A DNA stretch of 64,000 bases from Clostridium sp. TW13 (GTDB lineage: Bacteria; Bacillota; Clostridia; Clostridiales; Clostridiaceae), in assembly GCF_024345225.1 (NCBI RefSeq), contig NZ_BROD01000001.1:3918516-3982515 (forward strand), read 5' to 3'. Each line of letters starts with the position of its first letter. Positions within the stretch are counted from its first letter, which is position 1. The notes below the pieces were generated by a model. The model searched no databases and had not been told where the DNA came from. It saw nothing but the letters and a program-made list of their open reading frames with translations. The translations under genes were made by a program, and so were the position numbers. Below, one piece after another: positions 8,797 through 17,150 of this stretch.

Positions 8797-9048
8797 TACA
8801 AGTTTAACGATTTAATATTAATTTAAGATTTACACAGAATTATCATTATATTTATACGTATCTTTTTGTCGATTTATTAAACTTTTCTATTTTCCAGTAA
8901 ACTTCTATCAATGTAAGCCTTATTATTACATACAGTATTCAATCATCTATAGATTAATATACTCTTAATGTTAATCTTTATTTACTCATACCAATAAATA
9001 CTAACACAAAATATTTCTACAGCTACCTGAATCATATAAGTACAAAAA

Positions 9049-9092
9049 ACACTGAATTTAGAGTAACCATACATCACTCTAAATCCAGTGTC
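9049..9092 (-). terminator. Terminator of the M32 carboxypeptidase gene
   Basis: The arms at about 9049-9064 and 9076-9091 pair as a 15-16 bp stem with one mismatch around an 11-12 nt loop, about 20 nt beyond the stop codon of the leftward gene. Confidence 0.75.
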
Positions 9093-9112
9093 ACAAAATC
9101 AATAATCTACTA

Positions 9113-10618
9113 TTAATAATTATAGATGTCCTTAAATTTCTTATCTAAATACTCAAGGAAGTACTTAGCATTCAATTCTTCTCCAGTAATTCTCTTAATT
9201 AAGTCACTTGGATCATATAATGAAGCACATTCATGTACATTTGTTCTTAACCATTTATGAACTGAATCTAAATTTCCTTCTGCAATTTCGTCATATATAT
9301 TAGGAACATCCTTAAGCATCTTGTTTAGCATTTGAGCTCCATAAAGATTACCTAAAGCATAGCTTGGGAAATATCCAAAAGAGCCACCCGCCCAGTGAAC
9401 ATCTTGAAGTACTCCTTCAGTATCAGTAGGAGGTTCTATTCCTAAGTATTCCTTATATTTTTCATTCCAAACTCTTGGTAATTCATCTACAGTTATCTTA
9501 TCATTTATAAGTAACTTCTCTATTTCATATCTTATTATTACATGAAGACTATATGTCAATTCATCAGCCTCAGTTCTTATAAGTGATGGTTCTACCTTAT
9601 TAATTGCTTTATAGAAACCTTCTTCATCTACATCTGCAAATTGAGGAAATTGTTCTTTTGCTGACTTATAAAGATACTTACAAAAAGCTTTACTTCTTCC
9701 AACTATGTTCTCATAAAATCTTGATTGAGATTCATGAACGGCCATTGATGAAGCTTGATTTAATCCTGTTCCTCTTAAAGAATCTGGAATATCTTGCTCA
9801 TATATAGCGTGACCACCTTCATGAATTGCTGAATATAATGCAAAAGTAAACTCATTTTCATAATAGTGAGAAGTTATTCTTACATCCTTATTCCCCATGT
9901 TAGTTGTATATGGATGTTCACTCTCATCTAATCTTCCAGCCTTAAAGTCAAATCCCATTTTATTTAAAACTTCTATGCTAAACTTTTGTTGAGATTCTTT
10001 AGAAAAAGTCTTCTTAAAGAAAGAATTATCAACTTCAACTCCTGCAGCTTTAATTTTATTTAATATCTCTACTATACCGTTTCTTAAATCTCCAAAAACC
10101 TTATCAAGTTTTTCAACAGTTAACCCTGGTTCATAATCATCTAATAATGAATCATATATATTCTTTTTAGCTGGTTTAAAGGTTATAGATTTCTTTGTTA
10201 AATCCACTATCTTTTGTAGATGTGGTCTAAAGATTTCAAAGTCATTTGCATTCTTTGCTTTTTCCCAAGCAGCTTCTCCTTTTGAACAAGCTAGAGATAT
10301 TTCCTTAATAAACTCTTCTGGGTAAACTTTGTTCTTATCATAAGCCTTTCTAAGCTCACTTGTCATTCTCTTGTGAACATCATCAAGCTCTTCTACATGA
10401 CTTTCAAAAAACTTTATTAATTCATCCATTTTAGGTGCAACAGATAAATTGTGTGCTTGCAATCCTAAAAATGACATAGTTTCCGCTCTATCATCCAATG
10501 CTTTCTCTGGCATTCCAGTTGTCATATCCCAATACACCAAAGCACTAGCTTGATTATAATGTTCAATAACCTTTAAATATTCTTCTAATTCTTTTAGTTT
10601 TTCCTCTACTATACTCAT
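9113..10618 (-). CDS. Carboxypeptidase M32 (Taq-type metallocarboxypeptidase)
   Basis: At 501 residues this matches the usual length of the M32 family, soluble zinc or cobalt carboxypeptidases that trim residues from peptide C-termini. The active site 'AIHEGGHAIYEQ' holds the HExxH metal motif. Downstream 'HESQSRFYENIVGRS' carries the third ligand Glu, and 'VHWAGGSFGYFPSYALG' is another family block. There is no signal peptide, so it acts in the cytoplasm in peptide turnover. The start has AAGGGGGC upstream. A small cysteine-rich protein gene lies 24 nt upstream, perhaps in the same transcript. Confidence 0.95.
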   Translation of the reverse strand: MSIVEEKLKELEEYLKVIEHYNQASALVYWDMTTGMPEKALDDRAETMSFLGLQAHNLSVAPKMDELIKFFESHVEELDDVHKRMTSELRKAYDKNKVYPEEFIKEISLACSKGEAAWEKAKNANDFEIFRPHLQKIVDLTKKSITFKPAKKNIYDSLLDDYEPGLTVEKLDKVFGDLRNGIVEILNKIKAAGVEVDNSFFKKTFSKESQQKFSIEVLNKMGFDFKAGRLDESEHPYTTNMGNKDVRITSHYYENEFTFALYSAIHEGGHAIYEQDIPDSLRGTGLNQASSMAVHESQSRFYENIVGRSKAFCKYLYKSAKEQFPQFADVDEEGFYKAINKVEPSLIRTEADELTYSLHVIIRYEIEKLLINDKITVDELPRVWNEKYKEYLGIEPPTDTEGVLQDVHWAGGSFGYFPSYALGNLYGAQMLNKMLKDVPNIYDEIAEGNLDSVHKWLRTNVHECASLYDPSDLIKRITGEELNAKYFLEYLDKKFKDIYNY

Positions 10619-10642
10619 TCTCTTAAAGCCCCCTTATATATC

Positions 10643-10858
10643 TTAATCTTCATACAAATCTTTATAATTTTCTTGAGATGAAGATTTTGTACTATTTTCA
10701 AAATATAATACTGACTCAGTTTCTCTACAATACTTTACACACATGCATTGGCCCAAGTTTCTTGGACATACATAGCATAAGCAATCTGTAGCATCACCAT
10801 TACAGCTTACATTATAATCCGGACAAAACTTGCAATTTATCCCTTTTCCTATAGGCAT
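10643..10858 (-). CDS. Cysteine-rich small domain protein (putative metal binding), 71 aa
   Basis: The short protein has about ten cysteines in the pattern C..C, C, C.C, C, C.C and C ('CKFCPDY', 'CLCYVC', 'CMCVKYC'). This fits the 'cysteine-rich small domain' family (PF04071-like), thought to bind zinc or an iron-sulfur centre. I place the start at 10858, where AGGAAG lies 7 nt upstream; an in-frame ATG 15 codons earlier has no ribosome site. It precedes the carboxypeptidase gene by 24 nt. The function is unknown. Confidence 0.75.
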   Translation of the reverse strand: MPIGKGINCKFCPDYNVSCNGDATDCLCYVCPRNLGQCMCVKYCRETESVLYFENSTKSSSQENYKDLYED

Positions 10859-11204
10859 TTTATCACTTCCTATTTCTTTAGTAATTACATCTAAGTTTAG
10901 CATTTATAACAATAAAAGTCACCTAGCTATTGGAATTTTAGATTTTATTCTTTATCTTTAATAAGTAAAATTGCTACTGTTTCGTGATTAATTTTTATTA
11001 CTATATATGATGTTTATAATAACTATTAAACTTTTACCATTATTCATAATTATAACACAACCAATTTCCTTTATATGATCATTTATAATTATTTACATTT
11101 TTTATAGTTGGATGTAAACTGATTAATAGATATATTTTAAGAATATCCAAAAGAACTTGTGAGTAAAAAATATGTATTTAATACATATAAACGGAGGTAA
11201 TAAA
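10859..11204. other. Intergenic region, no gene seen
   Basis: About 346 nt lie between divergent genes. They are very AT-rich and must hold the promoters of both sides. I see a 7-bp inverted pair TTTACAT/ATGTAAA near 11091-11117, but no RNA element or repeat that I can name. Confidence 0.4.
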
Positions 11205-11609
11205 ATGAGTAAGCATAAAACAAATATAGTATATTTAATTATCGGGATAGTTATCTTTATGCTCTTAGGAACTTTATTTACTCATAATGCAATCTCATAT
11301 TATATAAATAATAATCTATCTGATGATTTTCAGAAGTTACCAAAAGGTGATTTCTTGTCAGAATCAAAGTCTCCTGATAATAAGTACACTGTAAAAGCGT
11401 ATGTTTGTAATGGAGGGGGCTCAACAGTTAGTTTTTCTGTTAGATGTGAAGTAATAATAAATGATGCTTCAAACAATAAACCAAAAAATATTTATTGGGA
11501 CTATAGAATAGACAAGGCTGCTATAGTCTGGGAAAGTAATAATACAGTTATAATTAATGGTCATAAAATTACTTTGCCTAATGGGAGATATGATTGGCGT
11601 AAAAACTAG
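11205..11609 (+). CDS. DUF5412 family protein
   Basis: The 134-residue protein has one N-terminal hydrophobic helix (about residues 8-28) and an extracellular domain. The characteristic blocks are 'SPDNKYTVKAYVCNGGG' and a C-terminal 'IVINGHKITLPNGRYDWR'-like stretch, as in DUF5412 proteins. The ATG at 11205 has CGGAGGT upstream; an earlier in-frame start is unlikely. The function of the family is unknown. It is followed after 178 nt by another membrane protein gene. Confidence 0.7.
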   Translation: MSKHKTNIVYLIIGIVIFMLLGTLFTHNAISYYINNNLSDDFQKLPKGDFLSESKSPDNKYTVKAYVCNGGGSTVSFSVRCEVIINDASNNKPKNIYWDYRIDKAAIVWESNNTVIINGHKITLPNGRYDWRKN

Positions 11610-11787
11610 TTCTAACTTACTATACTTACATGACAAAAATTTCTAGTATTATTTAATTAAATAAAACATAAAGAGAGATAGTGAATATCCACTAGATTTA
11701 AACCAATCTTTGTGTATACGGTGTTTTGATAAATCATTATATGAAGGATACTTAAATTCTAAGTATTTATAGTTAAAGGAGGTTTTT

Positions 11788-12384
11788 ATGAAGAATACCA
11801 TTGCGCGTGTATTAGGTATAATATCATCAATATTAGCAATTTTGTTGAGTCTCCTACATGGTATATTTCTTATTGGAGATAATATAATTTCATTGCTAAA
11901 TATAGTTATAATATTAATACTAATTATATTATCCATTTTAATCTCATTACCTGCATGTAAAGTAGGTAATATACTCCCAATTATGATCTATAGTATTTTA
12001 ACAATAGCCACTATATTTAACATAGCTTGTGTCTTTCATTTTAATGATAAAAGTTCAATTACAGAATGTTTAATGTATTCGAGTTCACTTACAATATCAT
12101 TAGCTATTATGATTCTACTACTTTCAAATAAAATGAATAATAAGATATCAGTTACAATCTATGGTATTTTGATTATCTGCACCATATTAATTCCTCAAAG
12201 CATTATGTATTTTATAGTGCCATCTACAGACAGTTTCTTATATAGCTATACCTTAAATGCCTCTTATTTTAAAGTTATATCTTATGCATTCACTTACGAT
12301 AAATCCTTTTATATGCCTCCTTTAACTTTAATGATTGTATCTATCTCAATCTTTATATATTCTTTTTTCAAAAATAACCTTTAA
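11788..12384 (+). CDS. Hypothetical polytopic membrane protein, 198 aa
   Basis: I do not recognise a family. About six hydrophobic segments cover most of the chain (near residues 7-27, 32-52, 57-77, 92-110, 117-139 and 172-193), with very few charged residues. AAAGGAGG lies just upstream of the ATG, which supports translation. It stands between two other small envelope-protein genes on the same strand. Confidence 0.6.
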   Translation: MKNTIARVLGIISSILAILLSLLHGIFLIGDNIISLLNIVIILILIILSILISLPACKVGNILPIMIYSILTIATIFNIACVFHFNDKSSITECLMYSSSLTISLAIMILLLSNKMNNKISVTIYGILIICTILIPQSIMYFIVPSTDSFLYSYTLNASYFKVISYAFTYDKSFYMPPLTLMIVSISIFIYSFFKNNL

Positions 12385-12571
12385 TTAGTACAAACTAATA
12401 TAAAATTTATAATATCAACTAATATAAAAATTACACCACAATACTTATTTAATTGTAAGCTATTGATAGATTAAGTTTAAACTGTTATTACAACGAAATA
12501 CAAAATTAATCATTTTGTTACATTCTTTGGAGTTTATTACTGTAAAATACTCCTAAAAGGAGATGCAAGTA

Positions 12572-13234
12572 ATGATCAAAAAGAAATTAATACCCATACT
12601 AATTCTAATGTGTGTTTTTTTAGGTGGATGTAGCAATAGTAATGATGTGAAGGATGCTTCTTCAAAGACTAACACATCTCAAAACAATGATGTAAATTCA
12701 AAAGATCAAACAGCAAATGATAACACTGATAATAATTCAACAGCTAGTAATTCAGACTCAAACCAACAAAACACAAAGGATAATAACTCAAATTCAAAAC
12801 AGGAAACAACTAAAAATGACTCTGGTTCAAAGAATAATGAGATTCGACCATCATTTTATGGAACTTGGACTATTAATAAAAAACTAGCAAGTAATAAAGT
12901 AACAACTTTTACTGATGAAGACTTAAATAAGATTATAGGTAAAACTGTTATTTTCTCAAAGGAGCAGTCAATCTCTTTTGCTGAAAACGTAAGTGACTTG
13001 AATAATATAATAACTAATCCTATTTATCAGAAAAAGACAGTATCAAATGATACTATTGCAAGTGAGACAAGGAATCATGTTACTTTAGATAAATTAGGTA
13101 TAAAAGGTAACAGCGTTACTGAAGTAGAAGTTATCAATTCTAAAAAATATACGGGCTGTAGTTTCTATATAAAAGATAAAAACACTTTGATTTTAACTGG
13201 TGGAGGAGTGTATTTACAACTTGATAGAAAATAA
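12572..13234 (+). CDS. Putative lipoprotein with Asn/Ser/Asp-rich linker
   Basis: The 220-residue protein has a lipoprotein signal peptide ending in the lipobox 'LGGC', with Cys at residue 20. A low-complexity linker of about 70 residues, rich in Asn, Ser, Asp and Lys, follows. A C-terminal domain (from 'FYGTWTINKKLAS' on) resembles the small beta-barrel lipocalin-like domains of other clostridial lipoproteins. It would be anchored to the outer face of the membrane by Lgt/Lsp processing; lgt lies in this window. The second ATG (12572) fits the AAAGGAG site better than the ATG at 12563, which overlaps it. The role is unknown. Confidence 0.7.
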   Translation: MIKKKLIPILILMCVFLGGCSNSNDVKDASSKTNTSQNNDVNSKDQTANDNTDNNSTASNSDSNQQNTKDNNSNSKQETTKNDSGSKNNEIRPSFYGTWTINKKLASNKVTTFTDEDLNKIIGKTVIFSKEQSISFAENVSDLNNIITNPIYQKKTVSNDTIASETRNHVTLDKLGIKGNSVTEVEVINSKKYTGCSFYIKDKNTLILTGGGVYLQLDRK

Positions 13235-13281
13235 TTCAGAAGAGTGAACTTAAAATAAGTGACTTTTTATTAATATATCAA

Positions 13282-13405
13282 GTTCAACTAAGATTCAGGT
13301 GGGGTGTATCCCCATCTGAATCTTAGTTGAACTTATCCAGGAGCGTGCAGCCGTTATCTCCAACTTAAAGAAGTTGGAGTGTTACGGATGCTAGCTATCG
13401 GATAA
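13282..13405. repeat. Structured repeat, copy B
   Basis: Unit X at 13282-13332 is here a nearly perfect long hairpin (GTTCAACTAAGATTCAGGTG pairs with its partner across a TGTAT loop). The 73-nt core at 13333-13405 follows. The core differs from copy A (6565-6637) by one base in the apical A-rich loop. Copy B lies downstream of the lipoprotein gene and 5' of a separate terminator hairpin, outside any reading frame. The degenerate third block of copy A is absent here. Confidence 0.8.
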
Positions 13406-13416
13406 ATTTTTATATA

Positions 13417-13450
13417 ATAAAGGACTGTTGAATTTTCAACAGTCCTTTAT
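13417..13450. terminator. Terminator, probably bidirectional
   Basis: The arms at 13417-13432 and 13435-13450 form a 16-bp perfect palindrome with A-rich and T-rich sides. It lies between the lipoprotein gene (plus) and the ATLF-like protease gene (minus). Confidence 0.85.
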
Positions 13451-13519
13451 TATATTTTTATTTAGTTGTTTTTATAAGTTACACACAAGACATAATATAT
13501 TTTAAATTTTTCCTTATAT

Positions 13520-14173
13520 CTAATGCACCACTTCTGTTGGTTTTAACTCATTTATCATTTTTACTATATTATCAAAATATGTTGCAACTTCCTTATCTAC
13601 CTTATTTCTATCAGATATATAGTTTGCAAACATCTCTGCAAAGCCTTCTGATAAGCACTTTCTTGTATCTGAGGAAGGGTTTCTGCCGTATTCCGTAAAT
13701 ATAGAAGTGTTTTTATATTTTTCATAAAGCTTTTTAAAGTCGTCATTTGCAGATAAAGTATATCTAAAATCCTCAGCTGCATATCCTAACGCTGAATAAC
13801 AACCCATATAGGCATCTATAGCATGTCCAAGTTCATGAAATAGAGTCGTACTATTATTAAGTGTACTTATATATATATTATTATTTTCATAAAGGCCAGC
13901 TATATTTCCAAACTTCTTTATTGTCTCCGGGTCATTAACTTTTTTGTTTAAATCATTTTCTAAATATATCTTCAGTTGAGGAAACTTTTCTAGTATGTTT
14001 TGAACCTTAGGTATACTATCTGAAACATTATTATACTGAGAAAACAATACAAATCCTTCTTTTGTTATTAAATTATTTTTATGAGTCAATAACTCATTTC
14101 CCACAAGTGCTATTAATATAATCAGCAAAGTAATGCCTAAAGACCACAGAAAATTTTTAAGAACCTTTTTCAT
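13520..14173 (-). CDS. Membrane-anchored ATLF-like zinc metalloprotease domain protein
   Basis: The 217-residue protein has an N-terminal hydrophobic helix (about 8-27) and then a single zincin domain. Residues 113-117 are HELGH, and 'EGFAEMFANY' at 176-185 supplies the third zinc ligand glutamate. This layout matches the anthrax lethal-factor-like (ATLF) domain found in many Bacillus and Clostridium surface proteins. It should act outside the cell or at the membrane face; the substrate is unknown. It has its own ribosome site and is leftward, like the YcxB genes upstream. A role in toxin action is not implied by the domain alone. Confidence 0.8.
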   Translation of the reverse strand: MKKVLKNFLWSLGITLLIILIALVGNELLTHKNNLITKEGFVLFSQYNNVSDSIPKVQNILEKFPQLKIYLENDLNKKVNDPETIKKFGNIAGLYENNNIYISTLNNSTTLFHELGHAIDAYMGCYSALGYAAEDFRYTLSANDDFKKLYEKYKNTSIFTEYGRNPSSDTRKCLSEGFAEMFANYISDRNKVDKEVATYFDNIVKMINELKPTEVVH

Positions 14174-14298
14174 ATCAATTCCTCCGTATTTCTATTTAAA
14201 TTAGCATTGTGCATAATCCTATGATAAAATTCTAAATTTAAATAAAATAAAACCATGTAGATCTAAAAAATGTCATTTTATTTTACATGATTCCCGCA

Positions 14299-14817
14299 CT
14301 AGTTGTAATTAATATGATCTTTCATTATTTGCACAAAGGAATTTTTCTCAGCTTCATTACTAAATGCTCTTATAGGCACTACAAAAAACTTATGGGTAGT
14401 TAGATTTATTACTATATGTTCGTTTATAAGTTTAATATTTTGAATTTCATTCCAAGGAGTTGATAATATATCTCCATCTACTTCTTTACATATACCAGTT
14501 TCATTTAAAGTTAAAGTAATATTTTTTAATAAATCCTCAGACTCTGTTATTCTTCTATATAATACTTTATATAGTTTACTTGCATAATATTTTTTATAGA
14601 ATACTGCGAGTAATAAGGCTAATAATATATATGTACATTTAATTATTATAAATACAATGCCAGAATAGAAGTTTAAAACTAAAAGAAACACTACTAATAT
14701 TATAGGCAAAACAATCCTACACATATTAATCCTTCTTTTCACTATAGGACTATCCATTAAGAGAACATGATTAATTTCCACTACCTCATCTAAATTATTA
14801 GTATAATTTATTTTCAT
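14299..14817 (-). CDS. YcxB-like family membrane protein
   Basis: The 172-residue protein has two adjacent transmembrane segments (about 33-52 and 55-75) and a C-terminal YcxB-like domain. That domain has the pattern 'ITLTLNETGI...W.EI..I.......I' and ends in a 'F.V.P..AF' strand. The neighbouring gene at 14901 and another at 29023 encode the same architecture. The function of the family is unknown. It probably shares a transcript with the upstream paralogue (83 nt gap). Confidence 0.7.
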   Translation of the reverse strand: MKINYTNNLDEVVEINHVLLMDSPIVKRRINMCRIVLPIILVVFLLVLNFYSGIVFIIIKCTYILLALLLAVFYKKYYASKLYKVLYRRITESEDLLKNITLTLNETGICKEVDGDILSTPWNEIQNIKLINEHIVINLTTHKFFVVPIRAFSNEAEKNSFVQIMKDHINYN

Positions 14818-14900
14818 ATTTACTTTCCACCTCTTAAATACTTTTATTAATAATTACAGAGTTATTTAATTATAAAAAACTAAATAAACCAAAGGTTAAA

Positions 14901-15440
14901 CTAAGAAGCTGTAATGACATGACTATTGATAAATTCTAAAAACAGTTTCGTTTCTCCTTTATCTTTAAAAGTGTCTTCTGGGATGATTACTTCATCATTA
15001 TTTTTAAATCTCAAGTATATTTTATTTTTATAATTTTCAATAACTTGCACATGATTCCAAGTGATTATATCAATTGAACCATTTCTTTCTTTTTTTATAC
15101 TTTCTTCAGTTAATGTTAATGTAATAGGATTTAGAAGATTACTATAGTCTAATTGTTTTAGGATATTAGAAATATTATGATTAGCACGAAGTTTATAAAA
15201 ATTAAAGTTACTTTTATAGGCAAAAAGAACACAAAATATGCTAATACAGATTGATATATAATAGACGTATACACTAGATTCAAATATCAATAAAGCTATT
15301 ATAAAAGAAGAAAGCATAATTATTAATAGAGTTAAAATTTTTCCAAAAGTTAAGCTTTTTTTGTTAGATTTATCATTTAGATATCTGAATTTATACATAT
15401 CAATTAAATCTTCATATGTATTTGAATATGTTATCTCCAT
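14901..15440 (-). CDS. YcxB-like family membrane protein
   Basis: The 179-residue protein starts 'MEITYSNTYEDLIDMYKFRY', closely like the 195-residue paralogue at 29023-29610. It has two transmembrane helices near residues 33-72 and a YcxB-like C-terminal domain ('ITLTLTEESIKKE', 'ITWNHVQVIENYKNKIYL', 'VIIPEDTF'). A ribosome site AAGGTGG precedes the ATG. It is encoded upstream of the second YcxB gene and downstream of a broken membrane gene. No function is known. Confidence 0.75.
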   Translation of the reverse strand: MEITYSNTYEDLIDMYKFRYLNDKSNKKSLTFGKILTLLIIMLSSFIIALLIFESSVYVYYISICISIFCVLFAYKSNFNFYKLRANHNISNILKQLDYSNLLNPITLTLTEESIKKERNGSIDIITWNHVQVIENYKNKIYLRFKNNDEVIIPEDTFKDKGETKLFLEFINSHVITAS

Positions 15441-15486
15441 ATGAACACCACCTTAATTAGATTAATGTACTATATAAATATAATTT

Positions 15487-15526
15487 CCTATAGACTGAGC
15501 ACATAAAAAAGTGTTTAGTCTATAGG
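15487..15526 (-). terminator. Hairpin terminator after the broken membrane gene
   Basis: The arms at 15487-15502 and 15511-15526 pair over 16 positions, two of them G-T, around a short A-rich loop. The hairpin lies just past the leftward stop at 15544. Confidence 0.7.
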
Positions 15527-15543
15527 TACCAGATTTTAAAAAA

Positions 15544-15951
15544 TTATTTTTTTATTTTTAGTATTAAGAATGTCGAAAACTTCCTTAGAAAAATATAACT
15601 TAGTGCTGCAAGAACAGTTGATACTACACAAAATAATATTGTAATGAAGCTTGCATCCCAAGGAGAATGCTGTTCAAACCAAAAGTATGATCCATATAAT
15701 TTATTTAATCTTTCATAAATAAAAAATCCTTCAAAGTATAAAATACAGTTTACAAGTATTATTTGAAAAATTGCTATTAAATATTTTATTTTTCCGTTTA
15801 AGAAAAAAACAATTAAGCCTTCAATTAGCATAAGAAATATTAAATAACTAAATAAATTAGATTCAGGTTATATATTTAATATATCTGGACCTATATATGC
15901 AATAACAGATATAATTATTAGATGTAACATTATCTTAACGGTTTGTTGCAT
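15544..15951 (-). pseudogene. Small membrane protein gene split by an in-frame TAA
   Basis: A good ribosome site (AAGGAGG) precedes an ATG at 15951. Translation runs 27 codons ('MQQTVKIMLH...') to a TAA at 15868-15870. The same frame stays open through another 107 codons to 15544. Both halves are hydrophobic, and the joined product would be a ~135-residue protein with four membrane helices. The downstream half has an internal ATG at 15831 but no ribosome site before it. I read this as one gene with a nonsense mutation or a sequencing error. I do not recognise the family. Confidence 0.65.
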
Positions 15952-16121
15952 TTAATCCTCCTTGCATAGATAGATATTATTTAATTATATAACGTTTTAC
16001 ATATTACATGCATAATTAAATTATCTCATCACATTTTTTACCTCTTTTAACAATTATAACATGTATATAAGTCCAGTCAACTTTTTTGCTATGCTGATAA
16101 GTTTATTTAAAAACATAAAAA

Positions 16122-16316
16122 TTAGTTTTTAAGTTTACTATTTAAAGTTTCTATTTCTTCTTTTATCTCAGGTAGAGAATCAGAGAACCTTTTAATTATT
16201 TCCTGATAATTTTCTTCACGTTTACTATTTTCTTTTAAGACATAAAACAATAAATATGAAAATAATACTGCAAATCCACCTTGAGTAGCTACAAGTTGTA
16301 TTATATTACTTTCCAT
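16122..16316 (-). CDS. uviB: UviB/BhlA-like holin-like protein
   Basis: The 64-residue protein has one transmembrane helix (about 12-29) followed by a charged, coiled-coil-like tail ('[16 protein letters not shown]...'). This is the exact design of the UviB/BhlA family. In clostridia, UviB is encoded beside the UviA sigma factor at the bacteriocin BCN5 locus and is proposed to help release the bacteriocin. Here it follows the uviA-like gene by 30 nt, with GGAGGTG before the ATG. Small BhlA proteins also occur in prophages, but no other phage genes are nearby. Confidence 0.8.
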   Translation of the reverse strand: MESNIIQLVATQGGFAVLFSYLLFYVLKENSKREENYQEIIKRFSDSLPEIKEEIETLNSKLKN

Positions 16317-16346
16317 CTAGAACACCTCCCCATGTAAAAATTAAAT

Positions 16347-16871
16347 TTAACAACTTAAGGTTTCATGTAATTTATTTAATGCAGCTATTCTATTCTTATA
16401 TACTGCTTGCCTAGATATATTTAAAGACCGAGCAATTTCATCATCTGATAGGCAATATTTATATCTCATAGTTATAACTTCTTTCTGCTTATCTGATAAG
16501 TTTATAATTAAATCATCAAAAGCTAATGAAGAATCTTCTATAGAGTTATCATTATAGTTTTGATCAATTTCAATATTTGTAAGTACTGAGTTATAGATAA
16601 TCTTATTATTTTTACAGTGCTTATTATAAATACTTATACAGTAGTTTTTTAAGGAAACTGATATATATGCTTGTAACATTTGCTCAGACTTAAAGTTTGA
16701 AACGTTAATCTTTTTAGTAAGCTGCCAAAGAAATAATATAACATCATTCTTGTATAGCTTTATATTAAAGCTCTCAACTAAAAACTCTATTTTTTTCTTA
16801 AATCTAAAATAAATATCATCAAAATTCTTATCATTATCACGAGAGCATAATATCATTTCAGTTAAATTCAT
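16347..16871 (-). CDS. uviA: UviA/TcdR/BotR-class (group 5) sigma factor
   Basis: The 174-residue protein has a sigma region 2-like N-terminal half and a C-terminal helix-turn-helix of region 4 type ('SDDEIARSLNISRQAVYKN'). The 'DLIINLSDKQKEVITMRY' block resembles UviA, TcdR, BotR and TetR. These alternative sigma factors direct RNA polymerase to clostridial toxin and bacteriocin promoters. I take the ATG at 16871, which has AAAGGAGG upstream, rather than a start 28 codons earlier. A promoter of the class it would recognise lies just upstream, suggesting autoregulation. A uviB-like gene follows; no obvious toxin gene is seen. Confidence 0.82.
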   Translation of the reverse strand: MNLTEMILCSRDNDKNFDDIYFRFKKKIEFLVESFNIKLYKNDVILFLWQLTKKINVSNFKSEQMLQAYISVSLKNYCISIYNKHCKNNKIIYNSVLTNIEIDQNYNDNSIEDSSLAFDDLIINLSDKQKEVITMRYKYCLSDDEIARSLNISRQAVYKNRIAALNKLHETLSC

Positions 16872-16904
16872 AAAAATTCCTCCTTTAAAATGAAATACAC
16901 TAAC

Positions 16905-16933
16905 AATAACCAAACATATGTTCTTATTGTAAA
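16905..16933 (-). promoter_or_regulatory. Candidate UviA/BotR-type promoter of uviA
   Basis: On the minus strand TTTACA (16928-16933) and GTTATT (16905-16910) are separated by exactly 17 nt and lie 34 nt before the uviA ATG. Promoters recognised by BotR/TetR-class sigma factors carry TTTACA and a GTTATA-like -10 box. A second TTTACA on the plus strand (16977-16982) faces the other way, with GTTTAT 17 nt downstream. Confidence 0.5.
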
Positions 16934-17082
16934 CCACAGAGGACAAATTTTCCACAAAAAAATATTTTTTATAGGGTTTACATTTTAGAATAAATTATTG
17001 TTTATATAAATGGAGGAATTCTGCTCTATTCTTAACGTAGCAAAAGTAATATCTATATTTTTAGATAGATATTACAGCAACA

Positions 17083-17113
17083 AAAAGGCTAGCATTAATA
17101 CTGCTAACCTTTT
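17083..17113 (-). terminator. Terminator of the first ABC exporter operon
   Basis: The arms at 17083-17094 and 17102-17113 form a 12-bp stem with one G-T pair and a 7-nt loop. On the minus strand the stem ends in a T-rich stretch, about 40 nt past the permease stop. Confidence 0.65.
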
Positions 17114-17150
17114 ACTTTTAATCCTATTAATTATCTCAATGGACTGCTCC

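Noticed and set aside
8724-9112. A T-box or riboswitch leader for the serine operon
   Set aside because: I looked for a specifier hairpin and the conserved T-box sequence and found neither. The promoter lies only about 45 nt before the start, leaving too little leader.
15868-15870. Recoding (stop read-through) of the in-frame TAA in the small membrane gene
   Set aside because: TAA is the least leaky stop, and there is no downstream SECIS or PYLIS-like hairpin; a nonsense mutation is simpler.
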